Source: Vandammella animalimorsus | GTDB lineage: Bacteria; Pseudomonadota; Gammaproteobacteria; Burkholderiales; Burkholderiaceae_C | Reading direction: 5' to 3' | Assembly: GCF_002285265.1 (NCBI RefSeq) | Contig: NZ_NSJB01000005.1 | Coordinates: 62,001 to 126,000 of the forward strand | DNA length: 64,000 nt | Shown here: piece by piece, positions 25,501 through 32,246 of the stretch | Layout of the letters: each line of letters starts with the position of its first letter | How positions within the stretch are numbered: position 1 is the stretch's first letter | Translations under genes and position numbers: made by a program | The notes under the pieces: model-generated | Told to the model about the DNA's origin: nothing | Database searches by the model: none | What the model saw: the letters and a program-made list of their open reading frames with translations, nothing else

Positions 25501-28162
25501 AGACCAGCTCATGGCCTTGCTGCCCAAGCCCGAGGAGCTGGTGCGCGCCGTGCGCGAATTTGCCGCGCCGCGCTACCGCGAAGGCTATGAGCGCGGCATC
25601 CACGATCACGATGCCGCCCTCATCCTGCAAGCGCTGCTGCCGCTGCAGGAGCAGGCCGGCGTGCTGGCCCACGACGCCCGCGCCCGCGCCCTGGCCGTGC
25701 TGCTGTGGAGCAGCCTGAGTGCGGGCCTGGATGGCGGCGCGGAGCCGGGCTTCAAACTGGCCGCCCAAGCGCGCCATTGGCCCAGCCGCGCCCAGGGCGC
25801 CGCCGCCATGCAGCAACTGCTGGGCAGCGCCCAGGCGCGCACCGCGCTGGAGCAGGAGATGGCCCAGGCCCTGCTGGCCTTTGCGCGCAGCCAGCAGCTC
25901 GAAGCCGTGTTTGCGCCGGCCGACGACCTTGACCATCCGGTGCAGCCCGGCCCAGCCGAGCACCCGCCGGGCCATGCCGCATCGAATGCCACACCGACTG
26001 CCGCGCCGACTACCGCCCTGCAATCCCTGGCCGCCCAGGCCGCGGCCTATCTGGCCGAGGAGCTGGCCGGCCCCGCCAGCGGCGGCGCGGCGCGGCTGCA
26101 CTTCTCCAGCCAGGCCGCGGCCCTGCTGCACAGCCTGCAAGAGCGCCTGCAATCCCAGGGCCGCTGGGCCGAGCTGCACGCCACCTTGCACGATGCCGAG
26201 CAGCCACTGGCCGTGCGCTTTGCCCTGGCCGCCCAGTGGCTGAGCGCCATCGCCCATGCCGAGGCCAGCACATCCGCCAAAAACGCCCAGGCCGCGCTGG
26301 ACTACGTGCCCGAAGCCGCCGCCCTGGCCCTGCTGCACGAGGGCACGGCGCACGAGGTGCTGCACGTGCCGCTGCGCACCACCGTCACCGGCCTGCTGGG
26401 CCAGCACCCGCGCATCCACGATGGCGCGCTGGAGCTGGGCGTGGACGACTTCGCGCGCCGCGCCCACTGGCACACCAACCACTTCGTGCCCGGCCTGCGC
26501 CGCTACCAGCAGTTGCGCCAGGACATCCTCACCGAGCAGCGCGCGGCCATGCGGCTGGACGAGTTCAAGCCCCGGCCGCTGGCCAGCTTCGTGCGCAACC
26601 AGCTCATCAACGACGTGTACCTGAGCGTCATCGGCGACAACCTGGCCAAGCAAATGGGCACCGTGGGCGAGCACAAGCGCACCGATCTGATGGGCCTGCT
26701 GATGATGATCTCCCCGCCCGGCTACGGCAAAACCACGCTGATGGAATACGTCGCCAGCCGGCTGGGGCTGATCTTCATGAAGATCAACGGCCCGGCGCTG
26801 GGCCACGAAGTGCGCAGCATCGACCCCGCCCAGGCACCCGACGCCACCAGCCGCCAAGAGCTGGAAAAACTCAACCTCGCGCTGGAGATGGGCAACAACG
26901 TCATGCTCTACATCGACGACATCCAGCACACCCACCCGGAGTTTTTACAGCGCTTTATCTCGCTGTCGGACGGCACGCGCCGCATCGAGGGCGTCTGGCG
27001 CGGGCGCACCAAGACCTACGACATGCGCGGCAAGAAGTTCTGCATCGTCATGGCCGGCAACCCCTACACCGAATCGGGCGAGGTCTTCAAGATCCCCGAC
27101 ATGCTGGCCAACCGCGCCGACGTCTACAACCTGGGCGACGTGCTCGGCGGCATGGAGGAGACCTTCAAGCTCAGCTACATCGAAAACAGCCTGACCAGCA
27201 ACCCCACCCTGGCCCCGCTGGCCACGCGCGATCTCAAGGACCTGTACCTGCTCATCGGCAAGGCGCAGGGCCGGGAATTCTCCGCCGGCGATCTCAGCCA
27301 CGACTACAGCGCCGCCGAGCTGCGCGAGATCGACGCCGTGCTCCAGCGCATGCTGGCTGTGCGCGAAATCGTCTACCGCGTCAACCAGCAATACATCGCC
27401 AGCGCCGCCCAGGCCGACGCCAACCGCACCGAGCCGCCCTTCAAGCTGCAAGGCTCCTACCGCAACATGAACAAGCTGGCCGAGAAAATCACCAGCGTCA
27501 TGAACGAAGCCGAAATGCAGCAACTGCTGGACGACCACTACCTGGGCGAAGCGCAGCTGCTGACCACCGGCGCAGAGGAAAACCTGCTCAAGCTCGCCGA
27601 GCTGCGCGGCCACATGAGCCAAGCGCAGCAGGCGCGCTGGCGCGAAATCCAGCTCAACTACCAGCGCACGCAAGCCATGGGCGGCGCCGATGCCGACACC
27701 GGCGGCCAAATCGTCGCCCAACTCATCGACCTGGTGCGCGCCACCCGCGCCCAGGCCGAAGCCAGCGCCAACCAGCCCGCCGCCCCCTGGGCCGAACTGC
27801 TGGCCAGCCTGCAACAACTGGCCGCCGCGCAGCCGCCTGCCGCACAGGCTGACGCCGCCAGCCCAAGCCAGGCAGAAAAAGACCTGGCCGAACAAACCAG
27901 CCGCCTGCTGGCCGCGCGCGAGCTGGGCCACCTGGTGGCCAGCGCCCTGCAACCCGTGCAAGACCACCTGGCCAACAGCCGCCGCCAGCAGCTGGGCCTG
28001 CACCGCGTCATGCTGCAAATCGCCGCCGCCATCCAGGAGCAGCTCGATCTGCTCAACGCCCAAGCCACCCCAGGCCACAAGGAGCGCGTGCGCCACACCG
28101 AAGTGGTGGACAAGGCCTTCGACAAAATGACGCGCACCGAGCCCCACAGCCCTGCGCCATAG
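22532..28162 (+). CDS. Giant AAA-family ATPase ('DNA repair ATPase' type)
   Basis: This 1876-residue cytosolic protein has an N-terminal beta-rich region (residues about 1-480) that I associate with the DUF3686 family. A coiled-coil section covers about 490-900, and an Ala-rich helical middle follows. An AAA ATPase domain has Walker A PPGYGKTT (Lys1400), Walker B MLYIDDIQ (Asp1462-Asp1463) and a sensor-like Asn in VMAGNPYTES near 1510. A helical tail follows. The ATG at 22532 is chosen because caaggac precedes it and MTTDQHHSDHAVDQAV starts the recognisable protein. Family members are annotated as DNA repair ATPases, but the evidence for repair is thin. Its place beyond the PspA/flotillin genes suggests an energy-using partner for membrane or nucleic-acid surveillance. 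Confidence 0.85.
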   Translation: MTTDQHHSDHAVDQAVASGGAYEVLRKRLAEQGAALQALAADLNAQRLAEFGASQMGLLGRVRVRTEHNCVGRDIVQLGELMVFGYNVFLGIKQETRVEDVFAVYRLHEGAAGSASSAGDGNEGGAGGAGYDVVPVDAAQTFLGQQSFVQDFRELYTYYKGARLLQLRVKDGKLLAAFQIGERLSDVRVFRWSVSPDGRQVQYIDNRGERDIALPAPYDFEWTAAGRADVVQGRHPHINVLDTVFIDTLGGELTVKIENNTNDGLGIWREAVQDATQSLDDAKLEYARVGSLILLKVLPYREEQWRYLVYNTLTQKVQRIDAIGLACIQLPEDHGIIFPGGYYLQNGESRSFGQDMGGMRFKRSYRSPNGEDVLYVFYEPESGRVALFTYNLIARELQAPLIGHGYALLEDGRMVLFSSESDEPTRIHPMQIWRTPFATEEYAARQPARHTPLGRIGNAELVRGISELYSLTREIEAQDISSGRYGRLIDTTRRLFERYHWMEQGLGGALPTLPRVLHEIVASGEAVLDEYEKVQSIRSDTQRQMNEAATRQRSLLGEIRRGDLRHTRDYVQALASLGAQRGRLMSVRELRYVDAAAVDALQAELDAAHAETAQRTAEFLASDEALAPYTEGLKQLDEQVAKAQTTPQLQEPLAAMQAMSAELDTLSELMAVLRVDDPTQRTRIVQGISEIYAALNQSRARAEQKKRGMGAAEQVAQFGAQFALFGQSIASAQALATDPEKCDEQLARLLVQLEELESQYGEHEQFLTDIIAKREELLETFETHKQALLDDRQRRAQGVFDAALRILEGLPRRTERMDGQDALNAFFAGDALILKLRELAERLRALHDHVKADDIEARLKGIRDQALRALRDKSDLFEGDGSVIRLGRHRFSVNTQALDLTLMPRGDTLHLHLTGTDFMEPLHAPELAALRPFWDVSLESESPQLSRAEYLALQMLQAARPTGVGAVGTTGTTSQGGEPGEEASAAAPSRDQLMALLPKPEELVRAVREFAAPRYREGYERGIHDHDAALILQALLPLQEQAGVLAHDARARALAVLLWSSLSAGLDGGAEPGFKLAAQARHWPSRAQGAAAMQQLLGSAQARTALEQEMAQALLAFARSQQLEAVFAPADDLDHPVQPGPAEHPPGHAASNATPTAAPTTALQSLAAQAAAYLAEELAGPASGGAARLHFSSQAAALLHSLQERLQSQGRWAELHATLHDAEQPLAVRFALAAQWLSAIAHAEASTSAKNAQAALDYVPEAAALALLHEGTAHEVLHVPLRTTVTGLLGQHPRIHDGALELGVDDFARRAHWHTNHFVPGLRRYQQLRQDILTEQRAAMRLDEFKPRPLASFVRNQLINDVYLSVIGDNLAKQMGTVGEHKRTDLMGLLMMISPPGYGKTTLMEYVASRLGLIFMKINGPALGHEVRSIDPAQAPDATSRQELEKLNLALEMGNNVMLYIDDIQHTHPEFLQRFISLSDGTRRIEGVWRGRTKTYDMRGKKFCIVMAGNPYTESGEVFKIPDMLANRADVYNLGDVLGGMEETFKLSYIENSLTSNPTLAPLATRDLKDLYLLIGKAQGREFSAGDLSHDYSAAELREIDAVLQRMLAVREIVYRVNQQYIASAAQADANRTEPPFKLQGSYRNMNKLAEKITSVMNEAEMQQLLDDHYLGEAQLLTTGAEENLLKLAELRGHMSQAQQARWREIQLNYQRTQAMGGADADTGGQIVAQLIDLVRATRAQAEASANQPAAPWAELLASLQQLAAAQPPAAQADAASPSQAEKDLAEQTSRLLAARELGHLVASALQPVQDHLANSRRQQLGLHRVMLQIAAAIQEQLDLLNAQATPGHKERVRHTEVVDKAFDKMTRTEPHSPAP

Positions 28163-28223
28163 CGAAGCAAAACCATCTGGAGGCCACGCTCATTCCCAAG
28201 ATCAAGTGATCTGCGGTGCAAGC

Positions 28224-28261
28224 AAAACATGGCCAATGGCATGGGTTATTGGCCGTGTTTT
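28224..28261. terminator. Bidirectional hairpin after the giant ATPase gene
   Basis: AAAACA-T-GGCCAAT pairs with ATTGGCC-G-TGTTTT across a ten-base loop, giving a 13-bp stem with one mismatch, flanked by A4 and T4. It sits 62 bases after the ATPase stop and can terminate in both directions. Confidence 0.75.
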
Positions 28262-28399
28262 GCGCCTTGCTGCCCACGTCACGCCCATAGCCAAGGCTGG
28301 CGCTGGCGAGCTTGTTCAAAATCTCTGCGCAGTAAAAAGTGGGCGCACCAGCGCCCACCCAAGGGCCGAGCGCAGCGATGGCCCGAACAAAGCCCCTTT

Positions 28400-28501
28400 C
28401 TGCCTGCGGCACAGGTCGCCCCGGCGCGCAGCGCCGGGGTCGCAGGCAGCAGGGTCGTTTTTCTTTGGTCACTTTCTTTTTTCGACAAAAAAGAAAGTGA
28501 C
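28400..28501. repeat. Structured intergenic repeat with nested palindromes
   Basis: The 446-base gap 28163-28608 has no gene but is full of palindromes. An outer CTGCCTGCG/CGCAGGCAG pair (28400-28408, 28441-28449) encloses CCCCGGCGC/GCGCCGGGG (28419-28427, 28431-28439). Next comes a perfect 15-bp stem GTCACTTTCTTTTTT/AAAAAAGAAAGTGAC (28468-28501). The last element, with its T/A runs, looks like a bidirectional terminator and resembles dispersed extragenic repeats common in Comamonadaceae genomes. It separates the convergent ATPase gene and ABC operon. Confidence 0.7.
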
Positions 28502-28608
28502 TGCGCCGCCGGGCGCACATCCCGGCCTCGGCCCTCAAAGCCGGCACAGCCGGCAACTACCGGGCGCAATCCTCCAAAGAGGCAGAGGACGCTCAAGCAC
28601 CAAACGCC

Positions 28609-29385
28609 TCAAGCCCCCTCGAAGCGAAAGCGCAAATGCGCCCGCAACTGCTGCGGGCTGACGCGGTACAGCGCCGCCAGACGCTCGGCCGTGGCCACCT
28701 CGCGCGGCAGGCCAGGGCCGACCAGGCCGCCCTGATGCAACAGCATGATGCGGTCGGCCACGGCCATGGCGTGCTCGGGCTGGTGGGTGCACAGCAAAAT
28801 GCCCATGCCCTGCTGGCGCAGCTGCTGCAAATGCTCCAGCACGCGCAGCTGATTGCCGAAATCCAGACTGGCCGTGGGCTCATCCAGGATCAGCAAGGCC
28901 GCCTGCTGCGCCAGCGCGCGCGCCATCAGCGCCAGCTGGCGCTCGCCGCCGCTGATGGCTTGCATGCTGTGCCCGGCCAGGTGGGCAATGCCCAGCCGCT
29001 GCAGGCAGGCCGTGGCGATGCGCCGATCGGCCGCGCCGGGCTGGGCCAGCAGCGGCAGATGGGCCGCGCGGCCCATCAGCACAGTGTCGTGCACGCTGTA
29101 GCCAAAGTGGCTGGCGTAGGCCTGCGGCACATAGCCAATGCGCCGCGCCAGCGCCGCGCGCGGCATGTGCGCCAGGGGCCGGCCATCGAGCAGCACCTGC
29201 CCGGCCCGCGGCGCATGCAGGCCCAGCAGGGTGCGCAGCAGCGTGCTCTTGCCGCTGCCGTTGGGGCCCAGCAGCGCCAGGATTTCGCCGGCCTGCAAGC
29301 CAAACTGCAGGCCGCTGGCCAGCTGCCGCGCGCCATGGCCTATGGCCAGGCCGCAGGCCTGCAGCGTGGCCGGCGGCTGGCTCAT
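28609..29385 (-). CDS. FecE-type ABC transporter ATP-binding protein
   Basis: This 258-residue ATPase subunit belongs to a FecCD/BtuCD-type importer. Walker A GPNGSGKST is near residue 40, the Q-loop lies in GYVPQAY, the signature ISGGERQLALMARAL near 140 and Walker B LLILDEPT near 160, with the H-loop in CTHQP. This type serves siderophores, haem, vitamin B12 and, in MolBC, molybdate. Its ATG overlaps the permease stop by four bases, and it is the last gene of the operon that begins with the TonB receptor. The dedicated substrate is discussed with the receptor and DUF2478 genes. Confidence 0.93.
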   Translation of the reverse strand: MSQPPATLQACGLAIGHGARQLASGLQFGLQAGEILALLGPNGSGKSTLLRTLLGLHAPRAGQVLLDGRPLAHMPRAALARRIGYVPQAYASHFGYSVHDTVLMGRAAHLPLLAQPGAADRRIATACLQRLGIAHLAGHSMQAISGGERQLALMARALAQQAALLILDEPTASLDFGNQLRVLEHLQQLRQQGMGILLCTHQPEHAMAVADRIMLLHQGGLVGPGLPREVATAERLAALYRVSPQQLRAHLRFRFEGA

Positions 29386-30431
29386 GGCTGGCCCCCGCGC
29401 CGCGCCAGCAGCCAGAGGAACACGGGCGCGCCAATGCAGGCGGTGACCACGCCCAGCGGCAGCTCGATGCCCACCGTGCTGCGCGCCAGGGTGTCGGCCA
29501 GCACCATCAGCCCGGCGCCCAGCAGCAGGCACACGGGCAGCAGGCGGCCGAACTCCGGCCCGGCCAGCAGCCGCGCCGCATGGGGCACGACCAGGCCGAC
29601 CCAGCCGATGACGCCGGTGATGGACACGGCCGCCGCCGTCATCAGCGTGGCCGCCACGATCAGCCACAGGCGCAGCCGCGCGGCGGGCACGCCCAGGGCC
29701 TGGGCCTCCTCATCGCCCAGGCTCAGCAGGTTGATGCGCCAGCGCAGCAGCGCCATGCACAGCAGGCCCAGCGCCATGGCCGGGGCGGCACCCAGCAAGT
29801 CCTGCAAGGTGACGCCGTTGAGGCCGCCCAGCAGCCAGAAAGTGATGGAGGACAGCTGCGTGTACGGATCGGCCAGCACCTTGATCAGCGCAATGCCCGC
29901 GCCCGTCAGCGTGCCCATGGCCATGCCGCTGAGCACCAGCACCAGCACGCTGTCGTGGTGGCGCACCCAGCGCGCCGTGAGCACGACCAGGGCCACGGTC
30001 AGCAGGCCTCCAGCGAAGGCCATGGCCTGCACGACGGCCATGGCGCCGCCGAGAAAAATGCCCAGCGTGGCGCCCAGGCCCGCGCCGGCTGAGACGCCCA
30101 GGATGTCGGGCGAGACCAGCGGGTTGCGAAAGATGTTCTGGTAGCAGGCGCCGGCCGCAGCCAGGGCCGCGCCCACCAGGCAAGCGGCCAGCACGCGCGG
30201 CAGGCGCACTTCCCAGAGCACGATGCGCGCCGTGTCATCGACGGCCGCGCCGCCAGTCATCCCCCACAGCGCCGCCCAGAGCTGGGCCAGCGACAAGGGG
30301 TATTTGCCCAGGGCCAGGCCTGCGGCCAGCGCCAGTGCGCAAAACAGCGCCGCAGCCAGCAGGGCGCCGGCGCCGCGCGCGCCGCTGTGGGCAGGGGCAG
30401 GGGCGGAGGTGGGGGCGGCCGGCGGGCTCAA
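29382..30431 (-). CDS. FecCD-type ABC transporter permease
   Basis: This is a 349-residue permease with about ten membrane helices and the FecCD motifs RLPRVLAACLVGAALAAAG and the coupling-loop GVIGWVGLVVPHAARLL near residue 270. The only reasonable start is a TTG at 30431 overlapping the stop of the binding-protein gene (TTGA); no ATG or GTG exists in this frame before the first conserved helix. Translation is thus coupled to the upstream gene. The first 25 residues are Pro/Ala-rich. It probably works as a homodimer with the ATPase encoded next. Confidence 0.9.
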   Translation of the reverse strand: MSPPAAPTSAPAPAHSGARGAGALLAAALFCALALAAGLALGKYPLSLAQLWAALWGMTGGAAVDDTARIVLWEVRLPRVLAACLVGAALAAAGACYQNIFRNPLVSPDILGVSAGAGLGATLGIFLGGAMAVVQAMAFAGGLLTVALVVLTARWVRHHDSVLVLVLSGMAMGTLTGAGIALIKVLADPYTQLSSITFWLLGGLNGVTLQDLLGAAPAMALGLLCMALLRWRINLLSLGDEEAQALGVPAARLRLWLIVAATLMTAAAVSITGVIGWVGLVVPHAARLLAGPEFGRLLPVCLLLGAGLMVLADTLARSTVGIELPLGVVTACIGAPVFLWLLARRGGQP

Positions 30432-31576
30432 GGCAAGGCCCCTGGCGGCAGGGCGACGCCTGCGGCGCAGCCGTAGAACAGCTGGTAGAACGCGCGCGCC
30501 TGCGGCTCGATGCGCCCGCGCAGCGCAGCGGCATCCAGGGCGGTGGCGCCGTCCCAGTGCTGCAGCAGCAGGCTCAGCCAGCGCAACCCGATCAGGCGGT
30601 TGATGCCCGGCGGGCCATCCACCCAGCCAAAGGGCAGGTGCGGGATTTGCAGCACCAGGCCCTGGCGCACGGCCTGCACGCTGCGCCACTGCGACTGTTG
30701 CCGCAGCTGCTCGGCCAGCCCGGGCTGCTGCGTGACGATGAGCTGCGGATTCCACTGCAGCAGCTGCTCCAGCGGCACGCGCGGCGTGCCGCCGCCCTGG
30801 CGGCCCGGCCGGCCCGGCTGGCTGGCCGGCGGCGCGGCCACGTTGTGCGCGCCCAGGTATTCGAGCAATTGGCTGTTGATGGAGCCGCGCCAGCCCGTCT
30901 CCAGGCCATCGGCGCCGCGCGCCAGGTAAAAGCGCGGCGGCTGCGCCTGCAGGCGCTGGCGCAATTGCTGGGCCTGGGCCAGGGCCTGATCGGCGTACTG
31001 GGCCAGCTGCGCTGCGCGCTGGGCCACGCCCAGCAGCTGGCCCACTTCGCGCAGCTGCTGGGCGCTGTGCGGCAGGCTGCCATCGACCAGCACGTAGGGG
31101 ATGCCCGTTTGCTGCGCCAGGCGCTGGGCCTGCGAGCGGTAGTAGTCGTCGGTGCTGCCCACATCCACGATGAGCTCGGGGCGCAGGGCCAGCAGGCCTT
31201 CGGTGCCCAGCGTGCTGCCGCGCCCGGCCAGGCGCCCGATCGTGGGCAGCCGCGCCAGGCCGGACGCGAGCAGGGCGCGCGCGGCATCGGGCAAGGGCAT
31301 GGGCCAGCCCAGCAATTGCGCCGGGGCCAGGGCCGCCACCAGCACGGCCGCTGGCGGGCCGGCAGCCACGACGCGGCGCGGCGCGGCGGCCAGGGGCGGG
31401 CCGAAGTGCTGCAGCAGCGAGGCGGGCGGTGATTCGGCCTGGATTGGCTGGGCCGGCTGTGCGGCAGGCTGGGCGGCGGGCTGACCCTCGCCCCGGGCCG
31501 GGCGGGCCCAGGGCGCCAGCAGCCCGGCGCCAGCGCCGCCGGCCAGCGCCTGCAACAGGGCGCGGCGGCGCAGCAT
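30428..31576 (-). CDS. Periplasmic metal-chelate binding protein (BtuF/FecB type)
   Basis: This 382-residue substrate-binding protein has the long-helix backbone of class III (BtuF-like) binders. After an N-terminal signal with a twin-arginine-like start (MLRRRALLQAL), a Gln/Ala/Pro linker leads into RRVVAAGPPAAVLVAAL. Then come ELIVDVGSTDDYYRSQAQ near residue 145 and a second lobe with QLIVTQQPG. An inserted Gly/Arg-rich loop (PGRPGRQGGG) is unusual. It overlaps DUF2478 upstream and the permease downstream by four bases each. Family members bind siderophores, corrinoids or, in MolA, molybdate and tungstate. Confidence 0.85.
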   Translation of the reverse strand: MLRRRALLQALAGGAGAGLLAPWARPARGEGQPAAQPAAQPAQPIQAESPPASLLQHFGPPLAAAPRRVVAAGPPAAVLVAALAPAQLLGWPMPLPDAARALLASGLARLPTIGRLAGRGSTLGTEGLLALRPELIVDVGSTDDYYRSQAQRLAQQTGIPYVLVDGSLPHSAQQLREVGQLLGVAQRAAQLAQYADQALAQAQQLRQRLQAQPPRFYLARGADGLETGWRGSINSQLLEYLGAHNVAAPPASQPGRPGRQGGGTPRVPLEQLLQWNPQLIVTQQPGLAEQLRQQSQWRSVQAVRQGLVLQIPHLPFGWVDGPPGINRLIGLRWLSLLLQHWDGATALDAAALRGRIEPQARAFYQLFYGCAAGVALPPGALP

Positions 31577-32175
31577 CACGCGGCCTCCGGCCCGCAGGCC
31601 TGGGCCTGAACATCCGGGCGCGCCTGCTGTTGCCACCACTGCTCCAGCGCCTGCACCTCGGGCGGCAGTTGCACGGCCAGGCCGCCGCAAAAGGCCTGCC
31701 ATTCGGGCAGAAAGCGCTGATCGACGGCCGTGAGCAGCGGGATGCCGGCAGCGGCTGCGGCGGCGATTTCCTGCCGCAGGCCCGAGCCTTCGATCTCGAT
31801 CTTGCCGAAGCGGTTGGCCACGATCAGCTCGGGCTGCTCGTGCAGGGCGCGGCGCAGCACCACGCTGGCGGCGGCCACGCCCGCCGCGTCCAGGCAGCAG
31901 GCCTGCGAGCCCTTGCCCAGCGCTTGCGAGATCAGGTAGCGCTGGCCGTTTTGCACGTCCACCAGCTCCATGTGGCGCTGGCAGGCGCTGCCGGCCTCGG
32001 CGCCTGGCAGGGTGTCGACGGCGCTGTCTTGCAGCAGGCCGCGCACGCGCACGCCGCGGGCCTGCAGGCGCTCGACGAAGGCCTTGAGCACGGGCTCGGC
32101 AATGCCGTGCCCGTCGTGCAGCACCGCCGCCAGGGGCGCGCTCGGGCCGGGGGATGGGGTTTGGGCTGTCGTCAT
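31576..32175 (-). CDS. DUF2478 family protein
   Basis: This 199-residue cytosolic protein of the DUF2478 family begins with a P-loop-like strand AAVLHDGHGIAE. It contains the conserved CQRHMELVDVQNG and NRFGKIEIEGSGLRQEI segments and ends in LTAVDQRFLPEW. As I recall, this family occurs in molybdenum transport and nitrogenase loci and is thought to handle nucleotides or Mo-cofactor supply. That association is family knowledge, not proof here. The stop overlaps the ATG of the binding-protein gene (ATGA), and the gene sits 71 bases after the TonB receptor. Confidence 0.78.
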   Translation of the reverse strand: MTTAQTPSPGPSAPLAAVLHDGHGIAEPVLKAFVERLQARGVRVRGLLQDSAVDTLPGAEAGSACQRHMELVDVQNGQRYLISQALGKGSQACCLDAAGVAAASVVLRRALHEQPELIVANRFGKIEIEGSGLRQEIAAAAAAGIPLLTAVDQRFLPEWQAFCGGLAVQLPPEVQALEQWWQQQARPDVQAQACGPEAA

Positions 32176-32246
32176 GGCGAGATCCTTGTGTGCCAGGCCT
32201 GCGGCGCTGCGGGCCTGGCCCGCGCCCCAGAGCTGGCGCTGCGCTC

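Noticed and set aside
22487-26935. Very long open frame (1482 codons) on the minus strand opposite the giant ATPase gene
   Set aside because: It is a shadow frame of a high-GC gene; its translation is low-complexity, rich in Gln/His/Gly/Val, without domains, whereas the plus-strand frame has Walker motifs and a ribosome site.
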